From positions 50,468,001 to 50,532,000 of the forward strand of contig OX485804.1 in assembly GCA_950295325.1 (NCBI GenBank): 64,000 nucleotides of DNA. Reading direction: 5' to 3'. A program made the translations under genes and the position numbers. Of this stretch, positions 31,756 to 43,427 are shown piece by piece (the stretch's first letter is position 1; every line of letters begins with the position of its first letter). The notes under the pieces are model-generated. The model was not told the DNA's origin, ran no database searches, and was given only the letters and a program-made list of their open reading frames with translations. The DNA comes from Polytrichum commune. Taxonomy: Eukaryota > Streptophyta > Polytrichopsida > Polytrichales > Polytrichaceae.

Positions 31756-34413
31756 ATGGATAACATTATTGCCAAGGAGAAGATGTTGGCCACTCCAGCC
31801 AACCACAAGGTGTGGAGAAAGACAATTCAAAATGTCTTTGAAAAGGAGGATCTATGGGATTGCTTGGTGCCGGTAGAAGATGAAGATGGTGACATTGAAG
31901 AAGAGTCACAGCCACCCACTCGGCAAGAAATTGTAGCTGCCAGAAAGCGAAGGGTCAGAGCCATTGGGCTCTTGAATCTTACGTTGTGTGAAGGTCCACA
32001 AGACGTCACCGAAGGAATCACGGACCCACGTGAGGCATGGTTGAAACTAAATGCTCTCTACAACACTCAGACCATCGCCGATATCATGACACTGAGAAAC
32101 AAATGGCATGACTGTAGAATGACTGATGACATGGATGTTCCCGCATTCATGCAAGTTGTTTACGGTCTTCTAAGAGATTTGAGGTCAGCAGATCAAGTTA
32201 TGGATGATCCCACAGTGGTTCACAAGATTTTAACTCATCTTCCTAACCGGTTTGAGCATTTTGTCCGCCAAGTACAATTTGAGAGAACACTTCCAACACT
32301 GGATGAACTGTTCAATCGACTTCATCTTGAAGAGAGTAACCTCAAGCTGCGTCATGGCAACAACCATGAAGAGGCGTTGGTGATGCGTATTCGAAATGTC
32401 ATCATGAACCGAGGACGTGGAGGCCCACCTCGTTTCACCAGAGGACAAACTTCGCGTGAACATTTCATCTGTCACCGTTGCGGAAAACCAGGACATACTG
32501 CAAGAGTGTGTCGAGCACCAGCTCCACTTCCAAGCAACTTTGTGAAGCCGGCGAAGTATCCCAACCAAACAACGTACCCGAACCAAGCAGCGTACGACGC
32601 CCACTACACTTACCTCAGAGAAGATTCCACTGGTGAGCCAGACTCGCTCTCTGAAGTTACGGAAGATGGAATTGAAACAACTTTGGCAGCTCTTTCACTA
32701 GAGAACGTCTCTGAGAATCCCAAGGGTTTCATAGTAGACTCAGGAGCTTCTCGGCACTTTGCTAGTGATCCCACTATGTTCTCGAAGCTAGAACAGAATA
32801 GCTCTAGCAGAACCGTAAAATCAGCCTCGGGGTTTGATCATGTAATTCGAGGCCAAGGAGAGATTGACATTGCCCAATCCTCAGGAGAAGTTAACGCGAT
32901 TAAGGGTGTTAAGCATGTTCTGGGTCTGAGTAAGAACTTGCTATCTGTGGGTCAGAGTACTGATTGTCATAATTTGGTTATATTCTCAAAAACTAGATGT
33001 TTAGTTATCACCAACAGTTCACCTTTCACCAAGGTAGTTGTTGGTGTACGTGACATACATAACGGTCTCTACAGACTCACTAGCCTGCACTCAAATCTAG
33101 AGGCTCATCTCCTTGAACCACCCAAACATGTAGAAGCCCATCCACTTTTCACTCCCGAACTTTTGTTTGATCAACTTCTAGAGACTCATGTAGCACAAAA
33201 TTTGCCTATCTCTCAACCACCAATCTCAATAGATAACAAGCATACTAAAATTACTGAGGCCCAAAACGAACAAATCCGCCTTTGGCTCGCAAGAATGGGA
33301 CATATTAGTTTTGCCAATTTATCCCTTCTCGGTAGAATGTGCATAGGAATGCCAACATTACCTGAGTCCACCGAAGTATGCCACCCATGTCAGTTGGGAA
33401 AGCAAACGAGAGAAAGAATTCCAAAAGCTGCTGAAAATAGAGTTTCAAAAATTCTCGAAGTTATCCACTCTGATTTGTGCGGACCTCTCCCAGTTCAATC
33501 CTTGGGAAAGGCAAAGTATTTCCTAACTTTTACAGTTGACAAGTCTCGTAAAACTTGGATCTACTTTCTTCAAACAAAGAATCAGACCTTTGAAAAATTC
33601 AAACATTGTAACAGTCAGGTTGAAAATCAGACCAACAAGAAGATTAGGACGATTAGGATTGATCGTGGAGGTGAATACACTTCTAAGGCTTTCGAAGAAT
33701 TCTGTAACAGTACTGGAATTCATCGCCAGCTTACCACTGCACATACACCCCAACAAAATGGGGTTTCGGAAAGAAAAAATAGGACTATTCTAGAACGCAC
33801 CAGAAGCATGATGATAGCTGGAGGGGTTGAGGATTTCTTATGGGCTGAGGCTGCAAAAACTGCAGTGTATCTCATCAACAGATCCCCCACAAGATCAAAC
33901 TTTGGGCTTACACCTGATGAAGTTTTCTATGGGGTAAAACCTAATCTCCAACATCTCAGAATCTTCGGGTGTCAAGTCTATGTCCATGTTCTGGAATCAC
34001 AACGAAACAAACTTCAACCGAGAGCGATTGAAGGACGTTTTGTAGGCTATGATGATTCATCAAAAGCTTTTAGGGTCTATATGCCGCCTTCAAATAAAGT
34101 TATTGTCACCAGAGATGTAGTATTCAACGAATCCCTGAGACAGAATCAAGGTGAAAACTTTGTTTCATCACAGGACATTTCAATTGTTCAGACTTCACCT
34201 TTACCCACCTTCGAACCAAAGTTGTCCAACGAGGTCTCATCAAATCAAATCACTCCATCTACTCAAATTTGTCAACCAAATTCTCCAAGTGTGTCTGTTT
34301 TATTATCACCTGTTCAAACCCCAGTAAATTCTTCTCAATCATCCCAAACTCTTGGTCGTTCACCAATTTCATTTCCTTCATCTCCCTCTGATCCATACAG
34401 TCTACTTCTCTGA
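31756..34413 (+). pseudogene. Ty1/copia gag-protease-integrase polyprotein
   Basis: An 885-codon open frame starting MDNIIAKEKMLATP. The N-terminal half is a copia-type gag (UBN2-like). A zinc knuckle CHRCGKPGHTARVC lies at about residues 239-252. The aspartic protease motif FIVDSGASRHF has Asp at about 328. Integrase has an H...CHPC zinc site (about 516-545) and a catalytic set D573, D636 (RIDRGGEYTS) and E672 (NGVSERKN), giving the D-35-E spacing. The normal DDYSRKTW reads VDKSRKTW here. The frame stops at 34413, before reverse transcriptase; in a normal copia element gag and pol are one frame, so this stop is a lesion. Gag, protease and integrase otherwise look well preserved, suggesting a fairly young insertion. 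Confidence 0.93.
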
Positions 34414-34439
34414 CAATTCAGTATAAAGTTATCCAGTAC

Positions 34440-35302
34440 TTAACATCTCCAGTCCAGATAGAACTCATGATCTCGATCATTGGCCAACTGATGATGTTGT
34501 AAATGATATCTCCACGTCCCAGTCATCTGATCTCCAATGGGACCTTCCAAAAGAAAATGATCCAAATCAATATGGTTTTCAAGTTGAGCACAAATCTTTG
34601 TCAAAACGCAAAACCAGTCTTCAGGTATGGTGGCAAGATTATTTTGTGGGTATTATGTCACTTCCTCAAGAGCCCAAGACATTTAGTGAAGCTGTCATTG
34701 ATCCCAAGTGGGTAGAAGCCATGCAAGAGGAGATGGCTTCCATACATAAGAATCACACCTGGGATTTGGTCGAGCTTCCCTCTGGCAAATCTGTTGTATC
34801 AAACAAGTGGGTCTATACAATCAAGTGCAAAGCAGACGGCACCCCACAACAATACAAGGCAAGACTTGTTGCGAGAGGCTACAAACAACAACATGGGATT
34901 GACTATGAGGAGACTTTTGCTCCTGTTGCAAAGTGGGGTACAATTCGAACCTTAGTGGCTTTAGTTGCTTTCCAGGGATGGAAATTATTCCATATGGACG
35001 TTATAACAGCATTCTTAAATGGAGACTTGGAGGGAGAGGTGTACATTTCTCAACCTCAGGGTTTTGTGCTTCCAGGTCAAGAACATCTCGTTTGTAGTTT
35101 GCGAAAGGCTTTGTATGGTCTTAAGCAAGTGCCTCGTGCATGGTATGCTAAAATTGACACATATCTCAAAAATCAGGGCTTCACCAAAGCAGTTGCGGAC
35201 TCTAATTTTTACGTTATTACTCATAAAGTATGCCCAAAAAATTTAGTATCTAAATTTTTGCAATACCTTCATCAATTCATTTTTCAAACTACATTAATCT
35301 AA
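34440..35302 (+). pseudogene. Copia reverse transcriptase, truncated before YVDD
   Basis: Shifted one frame from the preceding polyprotein, this region reads DLDHWPTDDVVNDI and on into the copia-type reverse transcriptase: EAMQEEMASIHKNHTWDLVE, VSNKWVYTIKCKADGT, YKARLVARGYKQQHGIDYEE, TFAPVAKWGTIRTLVAL, FHMDVITAFLNGDLEGEVYI and LRKALYGLKQVPRAWY. The sequence then leaves homology near DSNFYVI (about 35215). The YVDD catalytic motif, RNase H and 3' LTR are absent. The element is a 3'-truncated, dead copy. Confidence 0.92.
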
Positions 35303-37507
35303 AAATATATCCTAGAGCATGCTCAATACTTGGAATATGGTGGCATGTTTTTTTAAAGAAATAAATGTTGAAATGATGTCGAATCTAATGACTATGTTAA
35401 GAAACATTTCCAAACTCTCATGCCAAACTTGCGGTTGTCGACTTTAAGAGTAAGTACAACATTCATTAGGTTGATTGCACTTTGTGTAGACTTCCCACTC
35501 ATACCATTACAAACAAAGATGTCACTATTTATGCCAAAATACCACAATTATAGGATACTAGTGGGTGCGTCTCCAAATATTTTGCCTCCCTCACTGCTCA
35601 CAAGTTATCGCTCATTGCTCATAATTCACCGCTCACATGATAACAATCCCCCCCAGCCAACTATCGTTGTCAAGTAAACTAGCTTGGCACTGACCCAATG
35701 ACGTACCCTGTTAGACCACCAATATGTCTAGATCACCTCCATTGTAAAACAATTTTAATTTAAAGTTTGTCATTCTACTTTTTTTGTTCATGTCTTAGAC
35801 TAATGCAACTTATTAATATTCTCATATTTACATCTAAGAGTGCGGTTTCCGCAAGAATTTTAGCATTTAATTCAGTCTCAAAAGTCAAAAATTCAACTAT
35901 TGGGTGCAAGCATGATAAAATGGACCAAGAAAATGCTCCGGTCAATGTAAATTTGGAAGTGCCATTAGAAAGTGACCATTATTAAATATAAGTGTGATTT
36001 TCCTATGAATGTAGAAATGTTGCTCTTATAGAACACTAGTATAGGAATCAAGTGAGTGAAAGAAAAGTGAAGAAAACATGTGTTTTAGAATATCTATATG
36101 CCATTTTTCAACACCTACACAAACATGTCAGGATTTCCAAGTGGTTGAAAATGACGTATAAGTAGTCTCATAATAACAAATTAAATTAGAGTTTTAATAT
36201 GATGACCTAGAACATACTTATATGCACATATTTGTTGGGAAAAAATCAACAAAACCATTCATTTCAATGTTTAGAAACACTTGTGTAGAACACAAATTTG
36301 GCAACTTTACTTATGATTACTAATTGAAGGGTACGTTAAGTATTTTTATTCTTTCTTTTTGGAATATTTATAGTATCATATACACAGAGATCATGATAAA
36401 TTCATTTCAAATATATTGCAAATTTTTTAGAAACATTACATAATCAAAATTTGATGTTTTTTCGAACAAAGTGCTTGATCCACCAGTTCATAACATTAAG
36501 TAGCAATTATGCTAGGAGGGTATCTTTTGAGTACCCACAAATTTACCTCAACAGGAAGGGAAAAGCTTACAAAGCAAGGGTGAATGAATGAATAATTAAT
36601 CAAATATAGAAGCTTCAAATAGGTATCAAAGAGGCTTCCAATGTGGGTGTCAGGAGACTTTTCCAAAATGTGCAACTACCTTTTGACCTCACCAATTTTC
36701 CTATTGCTTTATAGCTATTTAGATTTGTTTAGATCGTAATTTAGCCTACATTTGAACATTTACCACTACTTGGCATTAGTTTTGTCCTAGATACTGACAT
36801 AATTAAGTCTAAGCATTGAAAGTAACTACACAAATAAATTTAAAATAGCCTAAGTAAAATTCAAACTTAGTGCTACCTTTGCTCTTGAAAAAACATCAAA
36901 CCGGCACTCACTGGTTTGATGCTCTTTCAAGAAGGTCAATCCGGGCTTGCTACTTAATGTAATGTCTAATGCAAGGAGCATTAGGAATGCAAGTGAAATT
37001 AACAAGGGAATCATGAAAAATATCCAACTTTTTATCATCATTGATTGTGAAGCTTGACACGATCATTAAATTAATGATCTTAGGATCCTTTCAATTTTGG
37101 AATCATTGAGTCTAGAAAGCATATCAAGTGGGCTTATAATAAATCTATGGATACTTTATGTGGCATAGAGTGGAATAAAGGTCCATGTTCCATGTGGTTG
37201 ACTTCCTGTTTCCCCATGTTCGCTCCCACGTTCCCGTGATATCAACAAGTGTTGAATCTTACAACAAATAAGTGCAAGGATCAAAGATTGTCCACTTTTA
37301 TGTCCTTGCCCCCTACTCAAGTTCCAATTTAAGGTTTTAATTGCAATTTTTCATTTGAAGTTCCCAAACTTCTTTATTGCCATGAGTGTGCATAGAAAGA
37401 TGTGATTTGTAAGTGAAGTATTTCTTGCAAATAGTTGAGGTTGACACCCCTACAATAACTCACAAGGAATTGATATGCAAAGACAACATTTGGACAGGAC
37501 ATGCTAG
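35303..37507. other. AT-rich intergenic, nothing recognised
   Basis: No supported gene, array or element end. The copia 3' part and the continuation of pseudogene A are not here. Confidence 0.5.
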
Positions 37508-37876
37508 CTACACTAATAGTCCTAATAACGTGAGCCGCAGTAATTTTTGCGAACCTACGCTAATTCTCATAACAAAATTAATGTGAGCTAGAGTAATTTT
37601 CAACCCACACTAAATTTCGAGTAGAAAGTTAGCTTGGGCCACATTGATTGTTTTCTAGAAAGTTAATGTGGGTGATTAGTCTATTATACACTTGTGCTAC
37701 ATTTTTCTTATAATTGATATTCAATGTGTTTGGTTGGAAGTGTACACGAAAACTTAGGGGAAGACCCGGGGTCTTGAACCCTTATTAATTCCACTTGGAC
37801 TAGAAAATTAGCGTGGACCACACTAATTATTTTCATGCTAATTTCTCACCCACACTAATAGGATCATTTAGTGTAG
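37508..37876. mobile_element. 369-bp CTACACT MITE
   Basis: It begins CTACACTAATAGTCCTAATA; the right end read in reverse is CTACACTAAATGATCCTATT. The interior contains several GTGGGCCACACTAA-like words also seen in the MITE at 30113-30386. No coding capacity. The target duplication is unclear. Confidence 0.6.
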
Positions 37877-38765
37877 TTGAGCACTAGGTTAGAGTATAAT
37901 AATTTTGCATAGCAAGTCATGTATGGGATTTGCCATGTGAACCCACGTAACCTAGCATGCATGCTCCACCCCCAATTCCTTTTGGCTCTAATATCCCTAG
38001 AATACCATAATTACAATAGCATATTAGGGTGTTCGATGCCCTACCATGGGGAGTAATGGGCAATCTAGGATGTGGAATCATTTCCTCCCAAAAGCACTTA
38101 AGATAGGCTTGTACACATTGTGCAATTTTTCAAGGAAGGATTAGGTGTTGGATCTGTTTAGCAGGGTAATAACCTCATCATATTCACCTCTTCGTATTCA
38201 CCTTTGCTTCCAATAAATGAACCCCTTGGTAATATGCCATGAAAATTTAGTGAAGGAATATCAGACTACAAGGGGTGTCTCACACATCATTGGGAAGAGT
38301 TTATGACCAAATCAAGAAAATTGCACCCTCTCTCCCTCTTATCCCTTCTACCTTCCTCTCCTCCATGTAATTCTCTCTTCTGTCTCCCTTCCTTCTTACC
38401 TTATACATTCCTTGGGTCTTCCTTTGCCCTTACATGCATTGCGTTGAGATGTAAGATCCAAGATCATGTGCCTGAGTGTTCGAAGAAAAAGCAAAGGCAT
38501 GGATGTAGCGTGGAAATAACTAAATAAAATAAAGGACATGCAACTACTAGTTGACAAGCTCGAATTCTACATTGATGGCCTTGATTATCCAAAGCACTTT
38601 CAATGATCGTGGATGTCCAAGGATCACACATATGATTTCCAAAGAATGACAAAGAATGCTAGCTTTACATTTGGTGTTGGTGTTAATACACGTGCGGTCT
38701 ACAGTTAGAATTGCGCAAGACAAATAGAATTGGTGACACTAAATACAATGCTTAGTGTAGTTCCT
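37877..38765. other. Intergenic, nothing recognised
   Basis: Downstream flank of the minus-strand membrane protein gene. No gene is supported. Confidence 0.45.
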
Positions 38766-40040
38766 CTATGCCGAAGTTTGTGAACCGGGAGGCAGGAGTT
38801 CAATGTCAGAGTTTTCCCTTTGTAGATGTCGACTTCCCTCGCTGGTTTCACCAGGCTCGATGGGAGTAAAATCTTGTCGCTTGCTGTACAATCGATAGTC
38901 TTTGTCAGAGATTTCTTCCTCCAATCTGTGTCCTGCTTTTGCAAGGCTGTAGACTTCACTCAACGAGAGAAAATGGCGCTTCACATCATCATCCGTCAAA
39001 ATACAGGCAGATTGTGCTTTCAATCGAAGGTACTTCCGAATCTCGCCAACTACTCTCCGGTCCGTCTCCCTTTCTTTCAGCTTCTCGAACCCGAGCTTGT
39101 CCTTGCTGTAAGCGAACACCGTATTACCAACGACATCATAACTGAATTTGTACACGGAATCCGAAGTGCTCCACGTGAAGCTCTCCAAATAGGGTTCTTC
39201 CACACTGCCAGTCTCAGGATCCTCTGAACCCTCCAACGGAGGAGGGACATAGACCATATTGTAAAACTTCTCGCCCTTGATCAGATGGTAAGGCTCATTC
39301 TTAAACGGATTGAAGAAACTGAAAAACCCGTATCGCTCGAATGCCTCATACAGCCAGTAAAACCTCTCGCTGTTGGACAGCCGGAACGAAACTGGCTCCA
39401 CCAGTGTCGTCCTCATCAACGCTCGAGCCAGGAAGATGAAGAGTGTGATGGCCGCGCACACCACGGAAAACTGAAAGTAAAATGTATGGCTAAGTTGGCA
39501 CCGCTGCACTTCCACGCTCGCACATGCGGTGTAGCCCATGGCACTGGCCTCAACCCCCCGCAAGGAGGCCGATCCGGGGGACACCGTTAACTGGAACGAG
39601 TGCCCATTGATTCCTATCGAAATGGGGTTGCAATCCATGTCAAGTACGTATTTGTAGTAGACTCGACTCTGGGTTACATTCTGGGTGCATCTGATGGAAT
39701 ACCCAGCTGAGTTGACGCCACACTCATTCTGCATCTGAACCCCCTGCTTAACTTCGCAAAATGCTGTAATTTCCGGCGGGGGGGAGCCCGTCAAGTTGAA
39801 GAAGTAGCACGGGCCGTCGTGGATGCTGTAGAAGTGGTTGTTTTCGTAGCCCGAGATGGCGAAGGAGGAGATGTCGGAATCAATCACGGTGGTCGTTACC
39901 GACACTAGCGAGAAACAAAACAATCCGTTCAGGAGCTGCAAGCCATTGAGGGTAGTGGAAAAGGTACCCGCGAGCGCCAACACAAGTTTCAACAAGCCCC
40001 AGCCCATCACCCCTCGCACCGCCTTGTAAAAGTTGCCCAT
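38766..40040 (-). CDS. Putative membrane protein with two membrane segments, 424 residues
   Basis: An unbroken frame. The start at 40040 (MGNFYKAVRGVMGWG) is preferred over one 37 codons upstream, because the two pseudogenes keep this segment as their first recognisable one. Hydrophobic segments lie at about residues 32-53 and 187-208. Between them is a probable lumenal or extracellular domain with seven cysteines (C78, C95, C107, C118, C137, C173, C181) and two N-glycosylation motifs (N82, N121). The 216-residue tail is hydrophilic, with RFYWLYEAFERYGFF just inside the membrane and a charged end. I do not recognise the family. It could be a receptor-like or structural membrane protein; this is inference from topology. 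Decayed relatives flank it on the other strand at 29520-30742 and 57650-59380. No introns are needed to read it, so it may be intronless or a retrocopy; its conserved, uninterrupted frame argues for function. Confidence 0.8.
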   Translation of the reverse strand: MGNFYKAVRGVMGWGLLKLVLALAGTFSTTLNGLQLLNGLFCFSLVSVTTTVIDSDISSFAISGYENNHFYSIHDGPCYFFNLTGSPPPEITAFCEVKQGVQMQNECGVNSAGYSIRCTQNVTQSRVYYKYVLDMDCNPISIGINGHSFQLTVSPGSASLRGVEASAMGYTACASVEVQRCQLSHTFYFQFSVVCAAITLFIFLARALMRTTLVEPVSFRLSNSERFYWLYEAFERYGFFSFFNPFKNEPYHLIKGEKFYNMVYVPPPLEGSEDPETGSVEEPYLESFTWSTSDSVYKFSYDVVGNTVFAYSKDKLGFEKLKERETDRRVVGEIRKYLRLKAQSACILTDDDVKRHFLSLSEVYSLAKAGHRLEEEISDKDYRLYSKRQDFTPIEPGETSEGSRHLQRENSDIELLPPGSQTSA

Positions 40041-40411
40041 TGTTTGAATCTGCGGATCGCAAAATATATGCCACAAACAAAAAGTAACAGCTCCGCTCCT
40101 AAATGACAACCGCCAACCGAACTCTTCACGATGAGGCACGGAGGAGACCACGCAACACCAAGCTGCTGTTGATAGAAGCGAGCTTCACTACACCGTTTAA
40201 CGTAATAGTGGGATCCCCGGACAAGTTCAAGGTACAATCACATCTCCGTAGTATCACACCCGTGGCAACCAAAGTGCACGTGATATTACGTAGTTCTTTA
40301 GTGTTAACGTGGATGCATGGATGCATGATAATAGAGAATCAGTGTAGCATGTGGCAGTATGGAATAACACAAAGTGCAACATTGTAATGTTGAAATTAAT
40401 GATTTCATACA
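40041..40411. other. Presumed upstream region of the membrane protein gene
   Basis: The promoter of the minus-strand gene should lie here. No TATA box stands out with confidence. Confidence 0.35.
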
Positions 40412-40786
40412 TTGGACATGAATAATCTCCCAAAGCAGCACACATACGCAAAGCTTATGATACGTTGGGGCATATTATGTAATGATCGGTTAGTCCAAGA
40501 AGTCAATAAACACTTTGTACAAGACCTTGGTACAAGATCCCAACATGGAACATATCGGGAAGATTATGAAGAGGGCAACGGAGAGAATGATACAATTGTG
40601 GATCTACAAAACTTTGGAGATGATGAAAATTGGATAGGTTCCCTGGTGGGTGGACAACCGAATATTCTCGATTTTGGGTTAAGTGAAGATGTAGAAGCTT
40701 TGGATTTAGGAGGGAGGTATTTGGGTAGCCAAGGCAATCAATGTGGGCTTACTGAAGATGATGAAGAAGAATATGAACTTGCATGA
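40412..40786 (+). pseudogene. Acidic 124-codon open frame, possible hAT transposase tail
   Basis: The frame starts MDMNNLPKQHTYAKLMIRWG, then becomes acidic, with TIVDLQNFGDDENWIGSLVG and a poly-acidic end EDDEEEYELA. The DLQNFGDDENWI part resembles the DPI-x-L-x-x-F-D-x-x-x-x-W tail that follows the dimerisation region in plant hAT transposases. No transposase core is seen nearby, so this is a weak assignment. It may equally be a chance frame. Confidence 0.3.
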
Positions 40787-42415
40787 TGATTTTTGGGCGA
40801 CAAGAGTTATGCAGTGGACTCCTGGTGTGTATGAGTCTGCATAAGTGAACCTTTTTGAGAATTTGGAATCTACTCTTTTTTTGCCTTCAAGAGAAACACT
40901 TTGTAGATTTCAATTTTAGTAGAAAATTGCATTTGTTTAAATGGTGAAAGGGAATTTGCTAGCATTGCTAATTTATGTCATGTGTGGACCAGAATGAAGT
41001 GATGATATTGAAATCTCTACAAAAATTAGACATTAAAGACAAGAAGCTCAGGGTGCAATAGTTATGATTTAAGAGAGAAGAGAAGCACTTTACCTCAATT
41101 TGATCCATTTAGAGGAAGCTATGGAATATTCCTCAAAGATATCAACATGTCATCATGAAAGATGTTGACATCTAAAGCAAAGAAACAATGAAAGATGTCA
41201 ACATGTAACCGCTTGGTCTTGGAAACATTAGGATCTTGACCAATTATGCCCAAAATCCTCCCAAGACACTCACAACCGTGTATTCATAATGGTGAAAACT
41301 TTGATTCATAAACCCCCCCCCCCCTATAATGAGCCTATAATCTGGCACCACATCAACTCTTGGGCAAAAAAAATCCATTCTTTTTACATATTGATTAATG
41401 ATTATGAGGGCCATATATTCTACACATTTGAGCTCACCAAAAAATTGTCTCAAGAAAAATACATGGAAAAGATTTATCAATATAAAGGGACATCAACCAA
41501 TGCAAACAAGATTGCAATTCACCTCATTTGCCCTTTCAAAAGTCAAAGAGATGGCATTGCAAAGGTTAGCAAATTCCTCTCCTTGTTGATCTGAAGACAA
41601 CCAACACATCCAATTCCCAACTGGACGAAACCCCAAGCATCTGATGAAGAATTCCATTGTTTGCTAAGAAAATATTTACAATAATCAAAAAATTGGTGTA
41701 CGAAAATGAAACTTGAAATCACCACTATCATCCAATGCATTAAAGATCTTGCCATAGTAACAATTTTGTGGTGCTTGATCTCAAATTTAAAACAACTTAG
41801 CCTTCTAAGAATATGTAAAAAGAAAAATTAATAGGGCTTGCATTTGAGATTAGTAAGGCGTGATCATCACAGTGAGTATTGCACACACTTGTACATATGC
41901 AACTTCTTAAAGAGCTTACCACATTGATGGATTGAATTGTTGAGAGATGTGCAACACATGTGAGAGGGAGAAGACTAGGGTTAAAGATTAGGGTTTAGGG
42001 TTTAGAACAAATCCTCACATAGGAAATTTGCAATATCCTAACATATGATCTACCTTCACATGTCAACCTCCCACTTAGCCTTCCCATGCAATGCGGCAGA
42101 TTCATGCACCAAGAATTCAACAAGTGGCATAAAAAGAAGAAGAAGACACTCCATATATTGGCACGTGGCACAATGCGAGGGTACGTATGGTTTGACTTCT
42201 TTGGCAATTTGCATTAATGGCAACCATGTGATGCAAGGGAGAGAAATGTGACAATAAGGAGGGGGACTTTAACTAAGAACAACCTTTCCCTAGGGTTTTA
42301 GGATATTAGAGAGTGAGTGACATTACGGAGGTTGTTATCATAAAATTTAGGGTGTATCTTGAACAATCACATCAAATGTTGGCATTTGAATAAGTTTAGT
42401 CTAAATTTGGGCCTT
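40787..42415. other. Intergenic, nothing recognised
   Basis: Holds a C12 homopolymer at about 41313-41324 and a short TTTAGGG-like doublet near 41990, but no supported gene or element. Confidence 0.45.
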
Positions 42416-42734
42416 GGATGGGTCCGGTTGCACTTCCTCCAATAAAATAAAATTGATTTTAAGGTCTGGGAAGTGAAAAGGCCAATGAGAGCCAACCTTG
42501 CCACCCTCTCACTCATGCGGGACCACTCCCTCCTAGCCACAACTTGGAATCGATGATTTCTATGACACATAGGTTGTTCCAATGCATATAAGTTTAGGCA
42601 TAGTTAATCATTAGGTGTCTAGTCGTTAAGAGCCTAGTCATTCAAATGTAACTGACATTACTATTATTGGGGGTTCTAGCATAGATACTTCCATAGAACA
42701 TCCGTTGAGTTATTTCCACATTATTATACTTAAA

Positions 42735-42987
42735 CACTATATTCGTTAATTTGGGACTTTTTCGGCATTTTGAGACAGTTACAAATATAAGAACATGGAT
42801 AAAATCACACAGATATTGAAGAATGTTATAAGATGCAAATACTTTGAAGTGGGTGCTCATATCAAGAACCCAATTAAGAACTCATATCAAGATGGTTTAG
42901 GTAGGACGACCCAAACATTAAACCATGTTGTTGTGGTCCATATATTAATTTGAGACAAGAGAAAGTCTCAAATTAACGAATATAGTG
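42735..42987. mobile_element. 253-bp element with ~25-bp TIRs and 9-bp TSD
   Basis: The left end is CACTATATTCGTTAATTTGG; the right end in reverse is CACTATATTCGTTAATTTGA. The flanks ATACTTAAA (42726-42734) and ATACTTGGC (42988-42996) match at six of nine bases, and the uninterrupted site in segment A reads AGACTTGAC (about 20304-20312). A 9-bp duplication points to Mutator-like elements. It does not fit CACTA elements, which make 3-bp duplications. Confidence 0.75.
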
Positions 42988-43265
42988 ATACTTGGCAAGG
43001 TCACATAATCTTTTGCTCCTACCTACCTACCAAAGGAACCAGGTGGGTGGGAAACCAGACAACATACTAGGTGACTTGTTGGGAAACCTGCCATAGACAT
43101 CGGGACGGGTGGCAAGCCTCACCCAAGCCCATGATCTCAAGTGAACACACCTCATAAACTGAGTAATGTTGTGTGAAGTGAAAGGTGAGGTGGCACAAGA
43201 GAGTGTAACATACAACATCATACTAGTTCAAGAGCAGAAAGGGGTAGAGAGGAGATTAACAAGTA

Positions 43266-43384
43266 CTCCCTCCATCCCAAAATTATTGTCCTACTCCCCG
43301 GAGTTTAATATCCCAAAATGTTAAACGATCATTTTGGGATATTAAACTCTGGGGAGTAGGATAATAATTTTGGGACAGAGGGAG
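43266..43384. mobile_element. 119-bp Stowaway-like MITE
   Basis: It starts CTCCCTCCATCCCAAAATTA; the right end in reverse is CTCCCTCTGTCCCAAAATTA. The two halves pair almost completely over about 53 bases each, so the element is nearly one hairpin. TA duplications flank it (43264-43265, 43385-43386). Segment A has the empty site GAGTATACGACAG at about 20571-20583. The CTCCCTCC start and TA target are the hallmarks of Stowaway (Tc1/mariner) MITEs. Confidence 0.95.
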
Positions 43385-43427
43385 TATACAACAAGGGCCT
43401 TGAAGCGGAGCCCAAAGCACATCAGAG

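Noticed and set aside
41313-41324. C12 homopolymer as a regulatory element
   Set aside because: A simple run with nothing around it to suggest function; may be variable or a sequencing artefact.
41985-42003. Interstitial telomere sequence (TTTAGGG)n
   Set aside because: Only about two partial units are present, which is common by chance in plant DNA.
42735-42745. CACTA (EnSpm) transposon, from the CACTA start
   Set aside because: Flanking duplication is better read as 9 bp and the empty site in segment A agrees. CACTA elements make 3-bp duplications.
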